A DNA stretch of 28,166 nucleotides from assembly GCA_964404595.1 (NCBI GenBank), contig CAYOKQ010000016.1, forward strand, positions 1-28,166, in the 5' to 3' direction. Positions within the stretch are counted from its first letter, which is position 1. Every line of letters begins with the position of its first letter. Shown here piece by piece: positions 22,426 to 28,166 of the stretch. Below the pieces are notes generated by a model. The model made no database searches and had not been told where the DNA came from. It was given only the letters and a program-made list of their open reading frames with translations. The DNA is from CAYJXA01 sp964404595 (GTDB taxonomy: Archaea > Nanobdellota > Nanobdellia > Woesearchaeales > GW2011-AR9). A program made the translations under genes and the position numbers.

Positions 22426-23717
22426 TTCTTCCTCTTAATTTCTTTAATCCCACTCATGTACGGCCACAATACTTTCGGAATCTTGATGGTCCCTTCTTTG
22501 GTTTGGAAATTCTCCAAAATGGCTATGATGGGCCGCGTGTCTGTAAGTGCCGTATTGTTGAGTATATGCACATACTCTTTACTGCCATCTTTACGCATAA
22601 CTTTCGTATTGAGTGTTACCGATTGATAATTGGTGCAATTGCTGCAGGATGTTACTTCACGATAAGCCCCTTTTTTTTCATTCTGTCCGGGGAGCCACGC
22701 TTCAATGTCGTACTGCAAGGCCTGCTTATTTCCTATATCCCCACTGCAAATGGCAACTACCCGAAAAGGAATACCCAGCTCCTCAAACAATTCTTCCGCG
22801 TTGCGCTGCATTTCCTTAAACAGTTTGGAAGAATCTTCAGGCTTGCAATAAATAATTTGTTCTACCTTATGAAACTGATGCACGCGGAAAATTCCTTTAG
22901 TATCCCGCCCATGCGCACCTAATTCTTTACGGAAACAGGCGCTTATGCCGCAGATCTTGAGCGGCAGTTCTTTCTCTTCCAATACTTGGTCTTTTTTTAA
23001 GGCCACTAAAGGGTGCTCTGAAGTCGCAATTAAATATAAATCCTCATTTTCAATCTTATATAATGTTTCTTCAAATTCGGATAAATTGACTCCTCCTTCG
23101 AGCGCGCTTCGATTGAGCATGTAGGGGGTTTGGATTAAAGTGTATCCTTTCTTCATCAATCGATCCATAGCAAATCGCTGCAATGCCTGGCTGAGTAAGA
23201 CGGCCTCATTCTTAAGATAGTAAAACCGTGCTCCGGAATTGGCGGCTGCTGTTTCTAAATCTATTAAGTCTAATTCCAAAGCTAATTCAATATGGTCCTT
23301 AATTGGAAAGGCAAAATTTGGAATTTTTCCTTCTTTCTTTATTTCTTTGTTTTCAGTTTCGTCCTTGCCTTCAGGAACGCTTTTATCAAGAATATTGCCG
23401 ATGTTTTTAATTAACAAATTGCGATGATGGAGCAATTCCTCTGTGTAGGCTTCGCCGGTTTTAATATCTTCAGCTACCTGACGCATTTGTTTGATTTTTT
23501 TATCTGCGACTACGGAATCTTTGGCTTTTTTAGCTGCGTTAATTTCTTCTGAAACGACATTGCGCAGATGCTTGAACTCTTCCATTTCTTTTTTCTTTTT
23601 CTTCCAATCTTCATCGAGCTGCAGTATCTGGTCTACTAAAGCAGGATCATGATGCCGCTTCTTTTCCGAGGATTTAACGGCGTCTGGATGCTGGCGAATA
23701 AAGTTAATGTCTAGCAT
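22422..23717 (-). CDS. serS: Seryl-tRNA synthetase (common class II type)
   Basis: The protein has 431 residues. Residues about 25-110 form the long antiparallel coiled coil that grips the tRNA-Ser arm (sequence rich in Lys/Glu, LDEDWKKKKKEMEEFKHL). The catalytic core has motif 2 (ACFRKELGAHGRDTKGIFR then VHQFHKVEQ), serine-site TSEHPLVAL, and motif 3 (NNTALTDTRPIIAILENFQ). It is the widespread SerRS form, not the rare methanogen type with the zinc-binding insertion. A TTATATAAAAC box at 23740-23750 lies 28 nt before the ATG. Two small membrane-protein genes follow in the operon. Confidence 0.96.
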   Translation of the reverse strand: MLDINFIRQHPDAVKSSEKKRHHDPALVDQILQLDEDWKKKKKEMEEFKHLRNVVSEEINAAKKAKDSVVADKKIKQMRQVAEDIKTGEAYTEELLHHRNLLIKNIGNILDKSVPEGKDETENKEIKKEGKIPNFAFPIKDHIELALELDLIDLETAAANSGARFYYLKNEAVLLSQALQRFAMDRLMKKGYTLIQTPYMLNRSALEGGVNLSEFEETLYKIENEDLYLIATSEHPLVALKKDQVLEEKELPLKICGISACFRKELGAHGRDTKGIFRVHQFHKVEQIIYCKPEDSSKLFKEMQRNAEELFEELGIPFRVVAICSGDIGNKQALQYDIEAWLPGQNEKKGAYREVTSCSNCTNYQSVTLNTKVMRKDGSKEYVHILNNTALTDTRPIIAILENFQTKEGTIKIPKVLWPYMSGIKEIKRKK

Positions 23718-23739
23718 TGAAAGAAGGAGTTTAGTGGGT

Positions 23740-23750
23740 TATATAAAACT
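23740..23750 (-). promoter_or_regulatory. TATA box of the serS operon
   Basis: The minus strand reads GTTTTATATAA, centred 28 nt before the serS ATG. The oppositely directed gene at 23841 has its own box (ACATATATAAATG, about 23790-23802), leaving that mRNA a leader of about 15-20 nt with an AGAGGA ribosome site. Confidence 0.6.
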
Positions 23751-23840
23751 TATCTCCTAAATCATTTACCTCTCAAATTCTTCTTCATGGAAACATATAT
23801 AAATGTAAAAATAACTCTTTGCTTCTATTAAAGAGGAATT

Positions 23841-25400
23841 ATGGAAAAAAGCAGGTTTGCAGTACTTTTGGGTGTGTTTGTCCTATGTTTAGCTTTGCTT
23901 TCCTTGGCCGATACTGACACCGGCTGGCCTTGCGCCGATACTCTTTCTTGTGAAGAAGATTTAGGACCTGAATATTATTGTAACTCTGCAACGGCTACCT
24001 GTTTCTTTACTGAAGTTTTAGGGAATACTTCGGCTGCGGCTGCGCCTACTCCTGTTCCAATTCCAACTATTACTGCCTCTAGTTTGGATCAACGAATCGC
24101 AGTTCTGGAAGCCAGCCTCACAACAGTACGTAATGATATTGCAGCCATTGATCTTGATACCCGCGATATTGGCACTTTGCGGGCGGATATCAACGGCTTG
24201 CAACGCCAGATAGCTCAAATATCAAATGACATTAGTGCATTATCTGAGGAAGTCTCGATACTTAATACTGAACTTAGTCCCCAAGTGAATCAAGCGTTAG
24301 CAGGTTTTGTAGCGCTTCAAAATGATCTTAATGAAACACAAACTACTTTAAATCAGGTGGAGCAAAGTTTAGCGAAGGAACGAGCTTTTACCACTTTTTT
24401 AACTTATACTTTCTTTGTGTTATTGGCAGTTGCCGTGGCATTGGGTGTTATCTATTACTTAATGCGCTTACGAACATTAGATCCGGAAATTATTGATTAC
24501 ATCACAAAGCACATCAGACGAGGGACCAAATATCCGGAGATTAAGCGTGAATTATTGAAAGCAGGATGGAATGATGAGGAAATTACCTGGGCCTATAAAG
24601 AAACGATGAAGAAGAATTATCAATCGTATTTACGGCGAAAAAGTATGGCCTCTTCTCCAGTATCGTTCTCTGCATCAACCGCTCTACCTTTAAAGACAGG
24701 CACTCTCGATCAATCAGGCGCACCTTCTCTTGGGAAAGATAAAAATAAAATGGTCAGCATTGTTGCGGTAACCATTTTTCTGCTCATTGGAATATTCTTC
24801 TTGCTCAGTGGAACGGTGGGAAAAGCCGTATTTGTAGAACGTTTTATCAATTCATCAAGCGGCGAAGTGAGAGATGTAGTGAGTTGTACTCCTCCGCAAA
24901 TTCTAACTCCTGATAAAGATGCCTGTTGTACTGATGCTAATAATAATAGCCAATGTGACACCGCCGAGCGAGAAGTAGTATTTTCAACGGGAAACTGTGC
25001 GGATAATCTTGAGTGCGGTTCAGGAAAACTCTGCATTAATGGTGTGTGCGGTACTTTCCAAGATTTATATCATGGCAGCGAGATCTGCGATAAGCAATGT
25101 AATTATTATGCTCTTCGTGTACTCACCAGTGATGGAGAAACTTATAATGTCAGGCCTAAGCGAGGAAGTTATACTGCTGCAGGCGCTCTGGAGTGGAAAA
25201 TTATGGAAGCACCATCACATTGTAATGGAGAACCAACGGTAATTCCAGTGAGCATAATCAAAAAAGCACCTGGCAAGATCTTAAGTGAAGAAGTAATCAC
25301 CTTGCATAAAGGGGAAGCGAGTGCAATAATTGTGCATCCTTTTTTACCGGACTTTACGTTTAGCCTGAAAATTGAAGAGGTCAATGAGTTGTGTTCTTAA
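23841..25400 (+). CDS. Signal-peptide, coiled-coil, two-TM protein with Cys-rich outer domains
   Basis: The protein has 519 residues. A signal peptide (about 1-23: KSRFAVLLGVFVLCLALLSL) is followed by a small Cys-rich module (CADTLSCEEDLG, YYCNSATATC), a Pro-rich linker, a coiled coil (about 80-180: RIAVLEASL, ADINGLQRQIAQISNDI), TM1 (about 183-207), a cytosolic helical module (DPEIIDYITKHI, RRGTKYPEIKRELLKAGW, NDEEITWAY), TM2 (about 306-327) and an outer Cys-rich C-terminal domain (CADNLECGSGKLCINGVCG, repeating the N-terminal Cys pattern). This architecture is typical of DPANN surface proteins of unknown role. It could serve in attachment or envelope structure; that is inference. It overlaps the convergent zinc-ribbon gene by 4 nt. 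Confidence 0.85.
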   Translation: MEKSRFAVLLGVFVLCLALLSLADTDTGWPCADTLSCEEDLGPEYYCNSATATCFFTEVLGNTSAAAAPTPVPIPTITASSLDQRIAVLEASLTTVRNDIAAIDLDTRDIGTLRADINGLQRQIAQISNDISALSEEVSILNTELSPQVNQALAGFVALQNDLNETQTTLNQVEQSLAKERAFTTFLTYTFFVLLAVAVALGVIYYLMRLRTLDPEIIDYITKHIRRGTKYPEIKRELLKAGWNDEEITWAYKETMKKNYQSYLRRKSMASSPVSFSASTALPLKTGTLDQSGAPSLGKDKNKMVSIVAVTIFLLIGIFFLLSGTVGKAVFVERFINSSSGEVRDVVSCTPPQILTPDKDACCTDANNNSQCDTAEREVVFSTGNCADNLECGSGKLCINGVCGTFQDLYHGSEICDKQCNYYALRVLTSDGETYNVRPKRGSYTAAGALEWKIMEAPSHCNGEPTVIPVSIIKKAPGKILSEEVITLHKGEASAIIVHPFLPDFTFSLKIEEVNELCS

Positions 25401-25711
25401 GCAAAATCAGCCAAATTCTGCCTTAGATCAAAGTCAAATCTGCTGGCAAATTCCTTGGCCAGAACCGGGTTTTCTTGCTCTAAGAAGTCGTGAACATCTT
25501 TGCTAAAACAATGTGCACAAAGTCCCATATGTTTTCCGCATTTGATGCAGGCGGTATCTCCGTCTATTGCTATGCCATTGATTTTCTTTGCCAGCTCTGG
25601 GTCTGATTCTTTAACTACGGCCCTCATTTTAAGCGAAAGACAATCAGGACAAATTGGATTGGTAATAATTTCATCACATTCAACACATCGGTGAAAAGGT
25701 GCCCCGTACAT
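25397..25711 (-). CDS. Small protein with two zinc-ribbon-like CxxC pairs
   Basis: The protein has 104 residues. Two four-Cys sets can be seen: CVECDEII with CPDC, and CIKCGKHM with CAHC, each pair spaced as in zinc ribbons. The first ends in LKMRAVV, the second in FSKDVHDFL and a helical tail. I start it at the ATG at 25711, because GGAGG sits 5 nt upstream and the TATA box near 25752-25760 predicts a leader of about 20 nt. A TTG at 25732 is the alternative. It may bind nucleic acid or act as an assembly factor; no specific role can be assigned. Confidence 0.72.
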   Translation of the reverse strand: MYGAPFHRCVECDEIITNPICPDCLSLKMRAVVKESDPELAKKINGIAIDGDTACIKCGKHMGLCAHCFSKDVHDFLEQENPVLAKEFASRFDFDLRQNLADFA

Positions 25712-25824
25712 GATAACCTCCGCTTTTGGCAAAATTAGAATTTATAGTTGGTTATATATACTTTTCACATAAAGAATATATAAGGCATATACATAAACCT
25801 CTTTAATAAAATAAATCTATGTTT

Positions 25825-25920
25825 TTACGATTTTCCTCCTATAACCCACTTGAACCACAATGCCAGAATTATCAGCATCATACCGACTAATACATCGGTG
25901 ATGGCATTTACGATCGTCAT
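25825..25920 (-). CDS. Candidate 31-residue single-TM peptide
   Basis: A short minus-strand frame from an ATG at 25920 encodes MTIVNAITDVLVGM, then a hydrophobic run MLIILALWFKWVIGGKS: one plausible TM helix with a basic end. It lies just downstream of a multi-branched foldable element (25936-26039) and a minus-strand TATA box (26098-26107), so the element would be its leader. There is no clear ribosome site. Support is the membrane-peptide character and position only. Confidence 0.4.
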   Translation of the reverse strand: MTIVNAITDVLVGMMLIILALWFKWVIGGKS

Positions 25921-25935
25921 GGGTTAAAAGAGAAA

Positions 25936-26039
25936 ATGGGGCTCCTTAGAGGGGGTGAGGGTGCAAGAAAGATTTGTATCTTTCTGCACAAAAGGCGATG
26001 CCTTTTGCGGTAGAAAATTATTCTACGAGGGAGCCCCAT
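25936..26039. other. Multi-branched foldable element (closing stem plus three hairpins)
   Basis: The closing stem ATGGGGCTCC (25936-25945) pairs with GGAGCCCCAT (26030-26039). Inside are three hairpins in a row: 25961-25989 (12 bp with one bulge, loop TTGT), 25990-26006 (AAAAGGC-GAT-GCCTTTT) and 26010-26026 (GTAGAA-AATTA-TTCTAC), with a G-rich unpaired stretch at 25946-25960. No direct repeat flanks it. It could be a structured RNA on either strand (minus promoter at 26098-26107; a plus TATA-like sequence at about 25774-25785) or a DNA structure near an origin. Confidence 0.55.
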
Positions 26040-26046
26040 AGATTAA

Positions 26047-26063
26047 GTGATAGAAACTATCAC
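26047..26063. repeat. Hairpin/palindrome GTGATAG-AAA-CTATCAC
   Basis: It has 7-bp perfect arms and a 3-nt centre, 7 bp from the multi-branched element and inside the same predicted minus-strand transcript. As DNA it is GTGATA-N5-TATCAC, a possible regulator site. Confidence 0.45.
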
Positions 26064-26097
26064 CTCTTTTTCTCCAGAAGGAAGAAATAATCTACAA

Positions 26098-26107
26098 GTA
26101 TATAAAT
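26098..26107. promoter_or_regulatory. TATA-like box, readable on both strands
   Basis: Plus strand GTATATAAAT, minus strand ATTTATATAC. On the minus strand it would start an RNA near 26072-26076 that includes the hairpin and the multi-branched element. On the plus strand it would start near the ORB-like site. Confidence 0.4.
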
Positions 26108-26137
26108 GTTACGTTTTAGTATACTGGTGGTGGAAAG

Positions 26138-26157
26138 TTCCACTGGAAATGAAGGGG
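26138..26157 (+). other. Mini-ORB-like sequence, candidate origin recognition box
   Basis: TTCCACTGGAAATGAAGGGG resembles the archaeal mini-ORB core (TTCCAGTGGAAAC followed by a G string) bound by Orc1/Cdc6: 11 of 13 core positions match, with GGGG at a suitable distance. An additional TGGAAAGTTCCA palindrome overlaps its left end (about 26131-26142). The recalled consensus is approximate. Confidence 0.5.
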
Positions 26158-26167
26158 TGGTGTGGAA

Positions 26168-26217
26168 TAAAGACAAAAAAAGTAAAGATTTTCAATTTCC
26201 GTCTTTTTTATTTTAAT
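26168..26217. other. AT-rich tract beside the ORB-like site (possible unwinding element)
   Basis: About 50 bp with long A and T runs (AAAGACAAAAAAAG ... GTCTTTTTTATTTT), whose ends AAAGAC/GTCTTT are complementary. It lies 10 bp from the G string of the ORB-like site, as duplex-unwinding regions often do. The remaining gap 25733-26274 holds no other gene I can support. Confidence 0.4.
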
Positions 26218-26274
26218 CCCTCCTAAATGGTAACTTATCAAAAGATTTAAATACTTGGAGGATTATTTTCATTT

Positions 26275-26871
26275 ATGGAAAAACATTTTACAGCATATAT
26301 TGCAAAAGATTGGGAAGCATATCAAGATGTTCTGGTTCAAACTACTCCGGGAGTTATACAGGCATTTGAAGGAACAGATCTCGCAGAAAACGTAAATCAG
26401 TATTATGCGATGGCACTTCCACAAAATGGCGAGGGTTTTGTTGATTTTGTTAGAAGAAATCATAAAAAATCGTATGTACCATTGTCTCAAAGAATGGAAG
26501 TTTTAATTGACTCGCGATTGACACTAGTTAAGTTTTTCTATGTTTGCTCTAGAGTCCCATTACTAAAAAAATTGGGGAGAGTTTCAGCTTTCACTGGAGA
26601 GCTATATTTGGGACAAAAACAACAAGGACTATATCTTGTGGAAGAAAGAATGGGAAATTCTGATGAAATCAAGTTTCGTGGGAATTCATTGAATCAGAAT
26701 TTAGATTTAGATATTGATGTGGGTTTGGATGGGGGGTTATATCTTGTAAGGATTAATACTCATCGACCGCAAAGAGAAGTTATTGGCACAAGAATCTTGG
26801 ATGTTTTTGAAGATTTTTTCAAGCAGAAGAATGTTCCTTACGAAAGAAGCGAAACGAATTTATCAATATAA
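26275..26871 (+). CDS. Hypothetical protein
   Basis: This 198-residue protein is unrecognised. The start is supported by a GATTTAAATAC box at 26244-26254, 26 nt upstream. The first half is helical with aromatic residues (KHFTAYIAKDWEAYQDVL, QMYYAMALP-like region), and the second half alternates strands (GELYLGQKQQGLYLVEER, LDLDIDVGLDGGLYLVRI), suggesting a beta-sheet domain. There is no signal peptide, zinc site or known catalytic motif. It sits between the candidate origin and the helicase gene and converges with the latter. Confidence 0.7.
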   Translation: MEKHFTAYIAKDWEAYQDVLVQTTPGVIQAFEGTDLAENVNQYYAMALPQNGEGFVDFVRRNHKKSYVPLSQRMEVLIDSRLTLVKFFYVCSRVPLLKKLGRVSAFTGELYLGQKQQGLYLVEERMGNSDEIKFRGNSLNQNLDLDIDVGLDGGLYLVRINTHRPQREVIGTRILDVFEDFFKQKNVPYERSETNLSI

Positions 26872-26877
26872 TTCATC

Positions 26878-28166
26878 TTAGATGCTAAAAAATTTCTTCA
26901 GCATTTTCTCGTATTCCTTACTTACAATCAATCCTTCTCTGGGAAAGCAAATAAAGTAGTTTTGCCAGGCAAATCGCTCATCCAAATAAATAATCGCTCC
27001 CCTATCCGTTTCCGAGCGAATACATCTACCGGAACTTTGTAAACATTTGTTAATCGCAGGGTAAATATAGCCATAATCCCATCCTTTGCCAAATTTCTGG
27101 TCGTAATATTTGATAATCTCCTGCGTATGCAAATCTGGTCGTGCCAGTGGAAGTCCTACAACAATGACGCCATTGAGCAGATCCCCTGGATAATCAATGC
27201 CTTCGGCAAAACTTCCTCCACTTACTCCCAGTAAAATGCCTCCGGTTTTACTGATGGCTTTGAAATCTGCTAAAAATAATTCCTTTTCTTCTTTGCTCCA
27301 TTGGGGCTTTTCCCAAAATAATTTTTTGTATACATTAAGATAATTACTGATAAGATCCCGTAGTTGATAGGATGGAAAAAAGAAAGCGACATTGCCAGGA
27401 ATTAATGAAGCCATCTCTGAGCATTTCTGGGCAATTTTTGCATACATGGCATCGCCGCGCAAGGCATACTTGGTGCTGGTTTCTGGCACAATGATGCTTA
27501 ATTTATTTTCGGCAGGAAAAGGGGAACTATATTCTTTCTCTACACCTTTCTCGATCCCCAGCACGTCTTTGTACATAAAAGCTGGTTTTAAAGTACCGCT
27601 CATGATAACGCCGGCATGAACCTGATTAAAAATTCCGGTGGTGATCATGGCCGCATCCAGACAGATGTAACTTAACGACAAGTAGGGGCCTGCTTTTCCG
27701 GTTTTTTCGGCGATAATTCGGGTGTAGCCTTTATCCTCCCCTTTCCAGGCATTGAGAAAGCCAGCAATCCCTCCTACATAACTTTTTTGCTGTTTTTTTC
27801 GCACCTCATCGGCAGCCACTTCCAGCTCATTGATCAACTGATCGTAATTGACGACTTGTCCCAGCAAGGACATAAACTTTTCTTTTGAAACCAATCTTTC
27901 AGTTTCGTTGGTATCTTTGAATTGAGCGAGCGTGTTAATGATACTATTTAATTCCTGCAGCCAGCCAATTAATCCTGAGTAATTAAATTTTCTGGCTTCG
28001 ATGATGGCATTGCGAATCATAAAAGTAGTGAGGTTGCTGCTCATCATTTCGGCAATGCGCGAGGGCAGATTATGGCCTTCGTCCACGATGACGATAACAT
28101 CTTCCATCTTTAATTCTAATTTTTGAAAAAGCGAATTGCTGACGTGAGGATTGAAAAGGTAATAAT
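26878..28166 (-). CDS. XPD/Rad3-family superfamily 2 DNA helicase (partial, N-terminus outside window)
   Basis: The frame is open to the right edge and gives about 429 C-terminal residues; the N-terminus with Walker A and most of the iron-sulfur domain is cut off. Visible: YLFNPHVSNSLF just before motif II, DEGHN (DEAH box), HAGVIMSGTLKP (motif III/IV side), PGNVAFFFPSYQLRD, GVSGGSFAEGIDYPGDLLN (motif V) and QSSGRCIRSETDRGAIIYLDERF (motif VI, shown as a family signature in two blocks, QSSGRCIRSE and TDRGAIIYLD). These motifs are shared by XPD, Rad3 and DinG; the YLFNP context favours XPD-like. It probably serves 5'-3' unwinding in repair. Confidence 0.93.
   Translation of the reverse strand, partial: YYLFNPHVSNSLFQKLELKMEDVIVIVDEGHNLPSRIAEMMSSNLTTFMIRNAIIEARKFNYSGLIGWLQELNSIINTLAQFKDTNETERLVSKEKFMSLLGQVVNYDQLINELEVAADEVRKKQQKSYVGGIAGFLNAWKGEDKGYTRIIAEKTGKAGPYLSLSYICLDAAMITTGIFNQVHAGVIMSGTLKPAFMYKDVLGIEKGVEKEYSSPFPAENKLSIIVPETSTKYALRGDAMYAKIAQKCSEMASLIPGNVAFFFPSYQLRDLISNYLNVYKKLFWEKPQWSKEEKELFLADFKAISKTGGILLGVSGGSFAEGIDYPGDLLNGVIVVGLPLARPDLHTQEIIKYYDQKFGKGWDYGYIYPAINKCLQSSGRCIRSETDRGAIIYLDERFAWQNYFICFPREGLIVSKEYEKMLKKFFSI

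Noticed and set aside
25936..26039. A transposon bounded by the ATGGGGCTCC inverted repeat
   Set aside because: No flanking direct repeat is present, and the internal hairpins fit a folded RNA or DNA domain better.
26149..26226. A 25-codon plus-strand frame (MKGWCGIKTK...)
   Set aside because: It covers the ORB-like G string and the AT-rich tract; composition follows the A/T runs and no spacing supports a start.
1..28166. CRISPR array, rRNA genes or tRNA genes
   Set aside because: No regularly spaced direct repeats, no rRNA-like sequence and no recognisable T-loop/acceptor pairing were found on either strand by eye; a tRNA scan would be firmer.

Overview
The window looks like DPANN-type archaeal chromosome, probably Woesearchaeota-like, although sequence alone cannot fix the lineage. 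Support comes from an archaeal initiation factor aIF2 gamma, an Orc1/Cdc6 initiator, an XPD/Rad3-family helicase, TrmB-type and HTH_10 regulators, and a divergent PAP2 membrane protein. Most genes start 24-28 nt downstream of a TTTAAATA or TATATAAA box with no room for a leader (leaderless mRNAs), while internal operon genes carry GGAGG or GGTG ribosome sites. Base composition is AT-rich throughout.

Layout. 1-4.3 kb holds a UbiB/ABC1 kinase-like gene running off the left edge, an AbiEi/AbiEii-like toxin-antitoxin pair with an operator at its promoter, and aIF2 gamma. 4.3-7.5 kb is accessory: two unknown small genes, a decayed second copy of the first, a probable two-hairpin ncRNA behind its own TATA box, an MNT-HEPN toxin-antitoxin pair with a perfect palindrome at its promoter, and a TrmB-like regulator. 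7.58-10.97 kb is a tightly packed four-gene operon (radical SAM enzyme, PIN-like protein, DHDPS/NAL-family aldolase, leucine/glutamate-dehydrogenase-like enzyme) divergent from the TrmB-like gene, with a TCGTACT-N5-AGTACGA palindrome between them. This is the best candidate for an undescribed pathway. 11-14.8 kb holds hypothetical genes, a Bro-N/DinD-like protein, an EEP-family phosphodiesterase and an HTH_10 regulator.

14.8-16.4 kb has a TVP38/VTT membrane protein interrupted by a 10-N assembly gap, and a divergent PAP2-like gene. Between them lies a non-coding element of about 300 bp with 14-bp terminal inverted repeats, a flanking 8-bp direct repeat, and internal repeats that form a clean three-way junction. 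16.5-19.9 kb holds a truncated methyltransferase, NAD(P)H-hydrate epimerase, an HD phosphohydrolase preceded by a 47-codon small gene, an unknown small gene and Orc1/Cdc6. 20-25.7 kb holds an aminotransferase operon, the serS operon with two small membrane proteins, a large two-TM Cys-rich surface protein and a zinc-ribbon protein.

25.7-26.3 kb is a gene-poor gap with a 31-codon membrane-peptide ORF, a multi-branched foldable element, and a sequence close to the archaeal origin-recognition box (mini-ORB) next to an AT-rich tract: a candidate replication origin about 6 kb from the initiator gene. The window ends in an unknown gene and the XPD-like helicase, which runs off the right edge.
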